A stretch of 64,000 nt of DNA from Pholiota molesta (taxonomy: Eukaryota; Basidiomycota; Agaricomycetes; Agaricales; Strophariaceae), in the NCBI GenBank assembly GCA_014925825.1, contig JACGCK010000104.1, positions 1 to 64,000 on the forward strand. The letters are read 5' to 3'. Positions 9,893 to 19,500 of this stretch are shown one piece after another (within the stretch, counting starts at the first letter, position 1; every line of letters starts with the position of its first letter). Below the pieces are notes generated by a model, which saw only the letters and a list, made by a program, of their open reading frames with translations, did no database searches and was not told the origin of the DNA. The translations under genes were made by a program, and so were the position numbers.

Positions 9893-11599
9893 GCACTTGC
9901 TCACCATGCTCAACAGTGCCCCGCACTCGTCGTCGCTGTTGTCAGGGTCATCCCAAAGTGGAAATACCAAAAATAACATTTTTCCACTATTGGTGGGATT
10001 GCAGCTGGGCAGCTGGTCCGCTCTGTTTGGGGCCCTTTGGGACCATCTTATATCGATAGATGCGGATTTTGATTCTGAATACAACCGTAAAATTTTCATA
10101 TTAATAGCTGCAATGGTTGACGCGCTAGACGCGAATTACTGATGGCGTAAAATTAGCGCCCACAAAGAATATTGTTTTCCTCCGCAACCGCTGGCTCGGT
10201 TTGCATGATTTTAGGTGGTATCTAGAGGTATTAAACGTGCGCTTCGAACGCGTCCATGATCGTAATTTTACGTCCCTTCCTTGCTCCGTAAAATGCTCCG
10301 GATATATTTACGCTCGCACCGCTTTCCCGCCAGCTACGCTTTGAATATTTGCGCGCATATTATATTGTAAAATAGGTTAATATTACACCTTTCCAACGGT
10401 ACCCTTTACGTTTGGATTGAAACATTCTACACGATGTTATTCACGAAATGGTTGTTTATATATAGCATGGGAACCACACATTGCCTCAGTGAGCGCTTAG
10501 GTGGGTTGCCATCTTCTGAATAATGCATCGACTTTAGAGATCAGACCCCGGGAAGGTACTGAACCAGATGCTGGGCTGGCATGGATATTGGCTGGCTGGC
10601 AGGCATGATTCTATATTTAGTATTCGGGCCAAGCACATGTCTGTTGACTGCATGGCCGGTATATGCACCTGGGTTGGCTCGCTCAATATTGGGCGCTTAG
10701 GCGCCATAATATACAGAAAGATTCAGAATTTTACACTGATTTCGAATCTAAAATTTTCATATTAATAGCTGCACTCGTCAGGGCGCTAGAAGCGAATTAC
10801 TGATGGCGCTTAAAATGCGCCCACAAAAGATGGCTTGTTTCTCATGAACCGGCGCTCCGTTTTGCATAATCTAAATTGGGGTGTATAGATATAAAAAGGA
10901 GCTTTCCAACGCAATACTGATCGTAATTCTCCGTCCGTTGCCTGGCACATAAAATGGCCCGCACTATTTTGCACTCCAACATTAATAGCATGCGCTACAC
11001 ATTGAATATGAATATGCTACTTCCCCATAAAATAGCTGGCTACAAGCTCTTTCGAACGCATGTCTCTACACCGTTATTGAGTAACATCCCATAGCTCCAG
11101 AAAAGAATTGATCATGCATTAAATGACGCGGGGACCGCATACTGCGCCGGCACGTACTTCAACGTGTTGGAATCACCTGATTTTACTGTATTTAATGACG
11201 CCTTTATTACGGAATTTGGAGGCTGGCAAGGTAGTGAACCAGACATAGGGCTGGCATGAATATTGCCTTCCTGGACGGAATGGTACTATTTTTAGGCCTG
11301 CCATGCTCGGCATCACCCAATTTGGGGCATAGAATAGAGGCACCCTCCCCCTCCCCCCCATATTAGAAATTTGATTCCTCCCTCAATTCTTATTCGATCC
11401 TTTTGTTCTTTTTTGTATTATTGTATATAAATTCGGTACTATATGCCTATGCCATTGATACATTATTGTACTGCATGCAGCATGTGTTATCTTAATATTG
11501 CTCTTTTTTCAGTATTACATTGGGGCTTTTCACTGCATTTGGGATGCTTATTAGCAAGAGGTACATATCTAACACATTTTCTGGTAGCTTAGCACCAAT
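9893..11599. repeat. X1 left arm (non-coding, internally duplicated)
   Basis: This stretch continues X1 after the chromovirus. It matches X2 at about 50332-52075 and is inverted relative to 17567-18816 and 14480-14807. It contains two diverged tandem units of about 660 bp. Landmarks such as GAATTACTGATGGCG recur near 10132 and 10794, each followed by GCGCCCACAAA. Short hairpins such as GGCGCTTAGGCGCC occur. I see no convincing gene. Confidence 0.75.
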
Positions 11600-12503
11600 T
11601 AGTGATCTGAGGTCCGGTCTGGTCCGGTCTTTTGGCCCTAAGTGCCATGGACCGAGACCGCAACCGGTTAACCACGGTTTAAAGACTGCAAAAAACTGCA
11701 CAAGACCGACGTAAACCGGTCTACGTCGGTCTTGTGAAGTTTAGAAACCGCATAAACCGGTCCTCAACTGGTCCTATTAAAGACTGGTTGAGGACTGGTT
11801 GTAGACCGGTCTATGGGCCAAATTAAAATTGATTTTACCTGTAGAAACTATTTGAATAGTAGAAATTGGACTGCCTGTGCGCATTTGCCCATATCTCAAT
11901 GAGTTCCTGGTGGAATATTATGTATAAGAGCTTGTTAGATAGGTATTTTAATGTTATACTTTGACCCTGGTTGGTGAAAGGCTAGCTTTTTTAACCAATG
12001 AAACATTGGCAAAAGCGTCTTGTTAATAGTGAAGTCAAGTAGAAAATATTGATCTTAATATAGCATAATCAGATCTTGTTCAATTAATAAAATTTAAAAT
12101 ATGTTTGTAGATATACATGTCGCCTATTTATGCGCAACTTTTCAAAAGGTGCGAACCTTTAATGATTGAATCACAGGCAAACACGTTTTTAAGCACCCAA
12201 AATAATGATTTTATCGCAAACTATTAATATCTTTGTTATTTCTCATGCTAAAATTATGATTTTGGTATCATTTAAAAGATATTTTAGTGCTCTACAACGT
12301 CACAAAAAATCTTGTTAAAAGACCGGTTGAAACCGGTCCTAACTGGTTTTCGTCGGTCTTTTTGATCTTTAGAATTATGATAGACCGCAGACCGGACCGC
12401 GGTTGCGGTCTTGATTGGTCCAATCTATTTTTGGTCCACTTTGGTTAAGGTCCGGTTTTTTTCCGGTCTTTTTCCAGTCTTGTAACCGGACCTCAGATCA
12501 CTA
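11600..12503 (-). mobile_element. hAT1-B, non-autonomous hAT-like element with clean 8-bp TSD
   Basis: Its termini are TAGTGATCTGAGGTCCGG and the reverse complement. It is flanked by GCACCAAT at 11592-11599 and 12504-12511. The empty site (AGCACCAATATCAATGCTGA) is present in X2 near 52069. An 8-bp TSD and the short TAGTG-type terminus fit the hAT superfamily. It is 904 bp, has no coding capacity, and carries many GACCGGT motifs near both ends. Confidence 0.9.
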
Positions 12504-12511
12504 GCACCAAT

Positions 12512-13214
12512 ATAAATGCTGACCTATAGGATTACACACATGAACATTGGATTGGGGTACTTTCTCCTTGATGTACTCATATCTCAACCAATACCATAGC
12601 TACAAGTAAATTCAAAGGCACATTAGCATATTAACCATGTTGCCTCTAACTCTATTAATTGACAATTGTTCTCCAAATGCATTGTGTCAGCTATATCAGC
12701 AGAATGATTAAATCTAGCAGAAAACAGGAAATATACATCTGGCACATTCAACTATTCTCAGAATATTGTGATATTCGGACTGAGTATACTACCATACGTA
12801 TTGGTTAACATATCCAAAAAATAGACAAGGCAAATAAGAACTGCACCCTACAGATTCAAATATGTTGCGACTTACCCACACATTTTGATATATGACTTGA
12901 TTCATAGATATCCCTATGATCTAAACACCTCAAGTGGTCTAGAATATCCTCTCATAAATAACTTTTTTTTATAAATGCCTATATTAAGTGATATTGGTGT
13001 CTAGTAGCCATAATAAGCATATTACACTATATTTGGAGTAGTAACAGTATATAGATATGCATGAATCTACTGACATTTTCAAGAAATCAAAGAATTTTGC
13101 GATGTTTTGGTATCTAGAGCTCACAATATAACTACATTCACAGGGCAATATTGTTCAGGGTTTATTGTATTTAATCATTCTGGTGTGATCACTGGAGTAA
13201 TTGGTGTATGTCAG
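12512..13214. repeat. X1 loop, reverse-oriented relative to X2
   Basis: Positions 12512-13113 are the reverse complement of the X2 loop segment 52414-53015. Positions 13126-13214 are the reverse complement of X2 at about 52235-52325. The segment is AT-rich and carries no gene. Confidence 0.75.
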
Positions 13215-13801
13215 GCAACCAAAGGAAGCAAAGCAAACAAACGAGCAACAAAAGGCCTCCTCAAAAAGGACCTACCGGCCAGCAAGGCGGCAATACGTCA
13301 GGAACTCAAACAAAGACTCAAAGTCCTAACGGAGAAGACCTTCAGGAAAACCATGAGATACGAACAGATAGCGGCCATTGACTCAACCATGCCCTCATCC
13401 AAATACAGGAAGATCTGCAAGCAAATACCAAGGCGCAGTGCAAGTATACTAACTCAGCTCAGAACAGGACATGTACCACTCGCAGCATACCTGCATTGTT
13501 TCAAACTCAAAGACAGCCTGACGTGCCAGCAATGCAAGAGAGACTCAGAGACACCTATCCATTTATTCAAATACTGCAGCGCATACTGAAACCAACGAAG
13601 ACAGCTCAAATCCGACATCGGTCCTGATAGGGACATAGGCATGAATCTGCTAGGCGACAAACACACCATACAGCACATACTGCGATACATAAAGAACATG
13701 AAGCGCTTTGAAGAATCACATGGTGATGTGGAGCTACCAGAGCAGGAGCATGAAGAACAACCCAATGAAGATGCAAATCCCATTGGAATAGCATGGGCAT
13801 A
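13215..13801 (+). pseudogene. C-terminal fragment of a LINE ORF2 (post-RT/RNase H region)
   Basis: The translated fragment has the layout seen at the C-terminus of fungal LINE ORF2 proteins. A LTQLRTGHVPLAAYLH block is followed by a cysteine motif (CQQC...H....C) and, after an in-frame TGA at 13587-13589, by a block ending HILRYIKNMKRF. The TGA stands between Tyr and Asn. A CGA-to-TGA change would explain it but is not proven. The reverse transcriptase and endonuclease are absent because of 5' truncation. Confidence 0.75.
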
Positions 13802-13852
13802 GAACCACCAATGCACACCCCCAAGCCCACACCACCTCTCCCCCCTCTCTCC

Positions 13853-13986
13853 CTTTTCCTTTTCCTTTTCCTTTTCCTTTTCCTTTTCCTTTTCCTTTTC
13901 CTTTTCCTTTTCCTTTTCCTTTTCCTTTTCCTTTTCCTTTTCCTTTTCCTTTTCCTTTTCCTTTTCCTTTTCCTTTTCCTTTTCCT
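13853..13986 (+). repeat. (CCTTTT)n microsatellite in the LINE 3' UTR
   Basis: About 22 nearly perfect hexamer units cover roughly 134 bp. Long Lys-Glu or Leu-Phe frames across it are artefacts of the repeat. Confidence 0.95.
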
Positions 13987-14313
13987 CTTTCTCTCTCTGT
14001 TTTCTCTTCCACTGTATATAATTCACACCCCAACACTGTACCATACCATTTTTCTCCTTCCCTTTCTTTTCTCTTCCCTTTTTCTCATACCTTAAAGCAT
14101 ATAATACCTTAAAACAACCCTAAACACAGCACGCCTGAGTGCATGCAAGCCACTCCTTAGTGGCCCAAAAGCAGTTGTCGAGTTAGACACAATGTATATA
14201 GACATGGGCATTTTAGACAGTACATAGGTAGACATCCTACATAAGGCTAAGGCCTCAATGGACAGTGAATGGATTCCAAAAGAAAAAGAAAAAAAAAAAT
14301 TGGTGTGTGTCAG

Positions 14314-14807
14314 AATACTGTATAAGTCAATATTTAATATGCCTTGTTGCCGTTTTAATGCATGCTTGGGTCTGTCTGTAGTGACAATATAGGCTGAGAT
14401 ATGAGTATATCAAGGAGAAAGTACCCCAATCCATCTTTTATGTGTGTAACCCTGTAGGTCAGCATTTATATTGGTGCTAAACTACCAGAACATGTGCTGA
14501 ACATGTGCCTCTAGCTACTCACTGCTTTATATATGCTAATAAGCATCCCAAATGCAGTGAAAAGCCCCAATGTAATATTGAAAATAGAGCGATATTAAGA
14601 TAACACCTGCTGCATGCACTATAGTAATGTATCAGTGGCATAGGCATATAGTACCATATTTATATAGAATAATACAAAAAAGAACAAAAGGATTGAATAA
14701 GAATTGAGGGAGGAATCAAATTTCTAATATGGGGGGGAGGGGGAGGGTGCCACTATTCTATGCCCAAATTGGGTGATGCCAAGCATGGCAGGCCTAAAAA
14801 TAGTACT
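14314..14807. repeat. X1 right arm, inner segment
   Basis: It continues X1 after the LINE and matches X2 about 52925-53352. It includes the landmark GGGGGGAGGGGGAGGGTGCC near 14731 and ends at Y1. No gene is seen. Confidence 0.75.
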
Positions 14808-15101
14808 TGTGTTGCGGGCCATTGCTTCACATGACAATACGAGTCTTTACACAAATTAAACTTAACAGTTTTGTATGTAAAGACTTGTATTGCCATGCAA
14901 AGCATAGCCTATTAATACAATTACTAAAATATATAAATATTGCTTGACCTACTAATACAACCTAAAATACATAAATTGTAACTGTATTATTATTCTATTC
15001 AGATTTTACTTTCTGTATATACAATATGCCATATGCTTGCCATCTGAATCTTTAAGCCATTTGGTATCTGATAGAAGATCAATAGTTTTTTCTTTCTTAC
15101 A

Positions 15102-15380
15102 TTAAGCCACCAAGTGGAAATGATGCAAAGGATGCTTGATATGGATATGACAATCCAATCCTAAATCACCTGGTACCCTAACCCAACCAAATGATTCATC
15201 ATTCCACAAAGGATGTTCCTTGTTGACTTTGTACCACAATGAAGAAGAAGATCCTTGGATGTACAAGTCACCAGGATAGCCGAGATGCAAAGGAGGATAA
15301 TGGTTATATGCATACAGAATGTGGAAAGAGATTCTGTCAAGCTGCATATGTTTGACCTTGAACCATTTGAATGGTATCAT
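15102..15380 (-). CDS. Conserved small ORF inside Y1 (92 aa), function unknown
   Basis: The same frame is present in Y2 at 43655-43933 with a single Gly/Asp difference (SFGWVRV versus SFDWVRV). The protein is rich in aromatic residues and His (PPLHLGYPGDLYIQG, HIHIKHPLHHFHLVA). I do not recognise a named domain. It may be an exon fragment of a host gene captured by Y. Conservation could simply reflect recent copying of Y, so coding status is uncertain. Confidence 0.35.
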   Translation of the reverse strand: MIPFKWFKVKHMQLDRISFHILYAYNHYPPLHLGYPGDLYIQGSSSSLWYKVNKEHPLWNDESFGWVRVPGDLGLDCHIHIKHPLHHFHLVA

Positions 15381-15585
15381 ACTGGTGGAGAGGAAGGAAG
15401 ATAATTATCAGCCCATCAGATTGATTAATCAATCCCAAAAGAAGCCTATTACATCAGCAACATAAATGCACTGCTTACAAACCTATGCCATATCACTAAA
15501 TCAATGATAGGATCATTGAAATCATGTACACACTATATTTAGCATTTCTGCTGAGCACACATGTGTTGGTTGAATGCCCAGAATA

Positions 15586-16510
15586 TAGTGCTTGAAAGTC
15601 CGGTCCAGTCCGGTTTTTTGCCCATATTTGGCAAGACCAAGACCGAGACCGGTCTTTCAGTTTTTGAAGACTGCAAAAAACTGGACTGGACCGACTTGAA
15701 CTGGTCTTTTGCGGTCTCAATCGGTTCAAAGACTGGTTAAGACCAGTTATGGTCCAAACCGGTTTCAACTGGTCAAAGACCGGTCCAGACTGGTAATAGT
15801 TAGGTAGAATACTCTATGTAGTATGTAGTGCTTCAAAGAATATAAAAATCGGTGGAGAATTGAGTGAGAAACAATTAAAATACTAGCTAATGCAGTGGTT
15901 GAGCGCATTTTGTGATATCTCAGTCAATTCTTTACCATATATTATGATTCTATGCTTGTTAAAAGGGTAATCTTAATATCTAATTGTATCCCAATTTGCG
16001 AAAGGGCGATGTCTATACTGAACAAAGCATAGGCAAAAGTGTCTTTGAAGGAGTCAAAAAGAGTAGAAAACATCGATATTGCTATAGCTCAACCGAATGT
16101 TTTTCAAATATTAAGGTTTAAACTGAATCCTGTAGATCTATATGTCCTCTATATATGTTTAAGTTTGCGAAAGGTACGACCCATTAATGTTTGCACTGCA
16201 GTTAAAAGCGTTTTTAGATGCCCAAAGTAATTACTCAAATGAAACTATTGATAACTTTGTCAATTCTCATGCTAAAAATATGATTTGGGCATCATTCCTC
16301 TCTAGCCTACAAATTCTCACGGCCAAAGACCGGTTGGGACCGGTCCAGACTGGTTTTTGATCGGTCCCTCTGTTTTTTCAAACCTGTTGGACCGTGGACC
16401 GGACCGCGGTCTCGGTCTTTTCCGGTCCATCAATTTTCCGGTCATTTCCGGTTCAGTTCCGGTCCAGTCTCGGTTTTTTTCCAGTCTTGAGACTGGACTT
16501 CCAAGCACTA
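15586..16510 (+). mobile_element. hAT2 MITE inside Y1 (925 bp)
   Basis: Its terminal repeats are TAGTGCTTGAAAGTCCGG. It is flanked by the 8-bp TSD CCAGAATA (15578-15585 and 16511-16518). GACCGGT-type motifs crowd both ends, as in hAT1. It occupies the same position with the same TSD in Y2, so it inserted before Y was copied. Confidence 0.9.
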
Positions 16511-17566
16511 CCAGAATAAGCCACAGCTTGCTCCCATTTTACTTGTGGTTTGATGTATAGTTGGAGGTTTCTATCGTAAAAAAGCAGAAATGTAGTATTG
16601 AATCATACCTTTCTAACTAGCCCAAGATCATAACTTTCGCCCGAGAATTGACTGAGTAATGATTAAATCTGATTTGAGATGCTAAAATAGGTATATTTCA
16701 AGACATGTCTCAGAATAATGATGTACAGGCATACCAAAATGCCGTTAGGACACCTTTTCCAACACCCTGTACGTCATAATGTAAGACAATCAAAGCCTGT
16801 AGGCATATTCAGCACCTACATGTCTTTATTTAAACCCTTTTACTTACTCAAAATAAGTAGGACAGATAGAATTAATTATAGTCAGGTCAATTCTTATCCA
16901 AATTTACAATTGATTTTTTTGTTAAAAAGGTGTATATAAGGTACTATAATACTGCAAAATTACGAAAGTGCCCTGTTATTATTCATTGAAAAGTGCCCAA
17001 AACGGTTTTCAAGTGCCCAAAATGAGGATGAAAAGTGCATTTGCTAATAACTTGGGCAAAGCACATCCTAAAATTAAGATCTTGGGCTGGTTAGAAAGTT
17101 CAATTTAGACGCTTCAATGCTGTTAAGTTTCATGAGCAAAGACCTTTCCAGACTGGTTCAACTTGGTTGTTCTTTGGTCTCTCTAATTTTAAAATAATGA
17201 TGGACTAAAGTCCGGTCCACATTATGAGTCTCTTTCAGTCTTCAATATGGCTGCAATTTGCATGGGTTATATAATGCAGTTGATCTGATCAAATCAAAGT
17301 GGGCTGTGTGTGATGGAGCCTTAGACAAATAGAGGCAATCCATGATGGCTGCAAATTACAAGGCTTATATAATGCCTGTTGATCTGATCAAATCTATTTG
17401 AGTAACATATCAATGATGGCAAATATCAGGCTATTTAAAGCACTGTGGAGAAAAAAATAACACGTGATGAATTGTGTGATTGATGGCATCAGTGATGGGG
17501 ATAACAGCGCGTACATTTTTTTTGCTCGGTGAAAAGAACTCACTTTACTGCGTAAAGACTCATAAC

Positions 17567-18816
17567 CATTCCATCCAGGAAGGCAATATTCATGCCAGCC
17601 CCATGTCTGGTTCACTACCTTGCCAGCCTCCAAATTCCGTAATAAAGGCGTCATTAAATACAGTAAAATCAGGTGATTCCAACAAGTTGAAGTACGTGCC
17701 GGCGTGGTATGCGGTCCCCGCGTCATTTAATGCATGATCAATTCTTTTCTGGAGCTATGGGATGTTACTCAATAATGGTGTAGAGACATGCGTTCGAAAG
17801 AGCTTGTAGCCAGCTATTTTATGGGGAAGTAGCATATTCATATTCAATGTGTAGCGCATGCTATTAATGTTGGAGTGCAAAATAGTGCGGGCCATTTTAT
17901 GTGCCAGGCAACGGACGGAGAATTACGATCAGTATTGCGTTGGAAAGCTCCTTTTTATATCTATACACCCCAATTTAGATTATGCAAAACGGAGCGCCGG
18001 TTCATGAGAAACAAGCCATCTTTTGTGGGCGCATTTTAAGCGCCATCAGTAATTCGCTTCTAGCGCCCTGACGAGTGCAGCTATTAATATGAAAATTTTA
18101 GATTCGAAATCAGTGTAAGATTCTGAATCTTTCTGTATATTATGGCGCCTAAGCGCCCAATATTGAGCGAGCCAACCCAGGTGCATATACCGGCCATGCA
18201 GTCAACAGACATGTGCTTGGCCCAAATACTAAATATAGAATCATGCCTGCCAGCCAGCCAATATCCATGCCAGCCCAGCATCTGGTTCAGTACCTTCCCG
18301 GGGTCTGATCTCTAAAGTCGATGCATTATTCAGAAGATGGCAACCCACCTAAGCACTCACTGAGGCAATGTGTGGTTCCCATGCTATATATAAACAACCA
18401 TTTCATAAATAATGTTGTGAAGAATGTTTCAATACAAACGCAAAGAATACCATTGAAATGGTGTAGTATTAACCTATTTTATGATATAATATGCATGCAG
18501 ATATTCAATGTGTGGCTGGCGCTAAAGCAGTGTGAGCGTAATTTTGTGCAAACCGTTTTACAGAGCAAGGAAGGGACGTAAAACTACGATCATAAACACG
18601 TTCGAAGCGCACGTTTAATACCTCTAGATACCACTTAAAATCATGCAAAACGGCCGCGTGGTTGGAGGAAAACAATATTCTTTGTGGGCGCTAATTTTTT
18701 GCCATCAGTAATTTACATCTAGTGCGTCAACCGCTGCAGCTATTAATATGAAATTTTCACGGTTGTATTTAGAATCGAAATCCGCATCTATATCTATAAT
18801 ATAGTCCTAAAGGGGA
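17567..18816. repeat. X1 right arm, outer segment, truncated by KDZ1
   Basis: It is an inverted copy of 9990-11300 and matches X2 53353-54616. It stops at the motif TAGTCCTAAAGGG, immediately before the KDZ1 terminus. There is no coding capacity. Confidence 0.75.
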
Positions 18817-18832
18817 GGTCTTATCACTCCAC

Positions 18833-19195
18833 CGCATTTAACCACTGGTTACCACTGGTTACCACTGGTTACCACTGGTCAACCACTGGTTTGGTTATAA
18901 ATGCCAAATATAATAGACATGATTAGACTACTGAATAACACTAGTTGAAACCAGTGGTTGACCAGTGGTTACTATGGGTCTGAATAACCACTGGTCAACC
19001 ACTGGTCACCACTGGTCAAGTACTATAACCAGCAGTCACCAGTGGTTAGGTGCCTAAACCAGTGGTCAACCAGTGGTCAACCAGTGGTTAAGCGCCCAAA
19101 CCAGTGGTCAACCAGTGGTCAACCAGTGGTTAAGCGCCCAAACCAGCGGTCAACCAGTGGTCAACCAGTGGTTAAGCGCCCAAACCAGTGGTCAG
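18833..19195. repeat. Left subterminal ACCACTGGT/ACCAGTGGT array of KDZ1
   Basis: Dozens of copies of the 9-mer ACCACTGGT and its complement ACCAGTGGT occur. Near 19060-19195 they are organised into higher-order units of about 45 bp ending TTAAGCGCCCAAA. Such dense, near-palindromic subterminal motifs are the usual layout of transposase-binding sites, which is an inference here. Confidence 0.85.
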
Positions 19196-19236
19196 TTCTC
19201 TTTATTATATAAGTACAAAAAAAAAGCGGACCAAAA

Positions 19237-19313
19237 TGCCATTGGCAGGGATTGAACCAGCAACCTAGGGGTCACATGTTAGAAAGCGCAATAAACCACT
19301 ACACTACAAGGCC
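19237..19313 (-). tRNA. tRNA-like sequence, probably a decayed tRNA-Val(AAC)
   Basis: On the minus strand a box A (TAGTGTAGTGG) and box B (GGTTCAATCC) are correctly spaced. A 7-nt loop CTAACAT with T33 and A37 gives a possible anticodon AAC. The T arm pairs with one mismatch, while acceptor and anticodon stems have several mismatches. TTTT follows at once and a longer T run lies about 10 nt further on (Pol III terminator-like). Poor stems argue for a pseudogene or tRNA-derived promoter rather than a working tRNA. Confidence 0.45.
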
Positions 19314-19500
19314 ATTTGAAAGCCTAGATACTTTAGTTAATTTATCTAGTACGCTCGGCGATCTCGGCCATCACTCATATTCGATCGGAGTTGCAATTAT
19401 CAACTCTTTCGGATTCCGTCACATGATTAATTCGGCACGCGAGAAGCCGATTCGAATTTGCGCCGCTTTATACTCAGCCATCAGACGTCGCTGGGTTTCT

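Larger units (their letters stand above)
13215..14297 (+). mobile_element. 5'-truncated LINE (Tad/I-like non-LTR retrotransposon)
   Basis: The insertion is flanked by an imperfect 16-bp TSD, AATTGGTGTATGTCAG at 13199-13214 and AATTGGTGTGTGTCAG at 14298-14313. It ends in an A-rich tail (14281-14299). X2 carries the uninterrupted site near 52225. Only the 3' end of the element is present, as is typical of target-primed reverse transcription. It contains a coding remnant (13215-13801) and a long hexamer repeat in its 3' UTR. Confidence 0.85.
14808..17566. mobile_element. Y1: mobile segment of about 2.76 kb carrying a hAT2 MITE
   Basis: Y1 matches 43361-45401 plus 56831-57525 (Y2), which lies at an unrelated insertion site. 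In X2 the host sequence is uninterrupted near 53348 (AATAGTACCATTCC). The ends contain related motifs in inverted orientation (TACGAGTCTTTACAC near 14840 and GCGTAAAGACTCATAAC at the right end), suggesting a DNA transposon. I could not define a clean TSD, and its superfamily is unresolved. It contains the uninterrupted target TTACTTACTC (16840-16849) of the recombinase block found in Y2. Confidence 0.7.
3434..18816. mobile_element. X1: palindromic non-autonomous element, interrupted four times and truncated on the right
   Basis: Native X1 sequence occupies 3434-3613, 9893-11599, 12512-13214, 14314-14807 and 17567-18816, about 4.3 kb in all. It starts with the same terminus as X2 (CAGCCTTGTCTGTTAATA) inside the gypsy integrase remnant. 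The left and right arms are inverted copies of each other around an AT-rich loop. The insertions inside it are a chromovirus, hAT1-B, a LINE and Y1. The last ~320 bp of the right arm are missing, because X1 stops at the KDZ1 terminus at 18817. No coding capacity was found. The 8-bp TSD of X2 suggests mobilisation by a hAT-like transposase, which is an inference. Confidence 0.8.

Noticed and set aside
13734..14095. Long Lys-Glu, Gly-Lys or Leu-Phe frames on both strands
   Set aside because: They are translations of the (CCTTTT)n microsatellite, not genes.
18833..19195. CRISPR-like array of regularly repeated short motifs
   Set aside because: Repeats are 9-mers in both orientations with irregular spacing, in a eukaryotic transposon, without unique spacers or cas genes.
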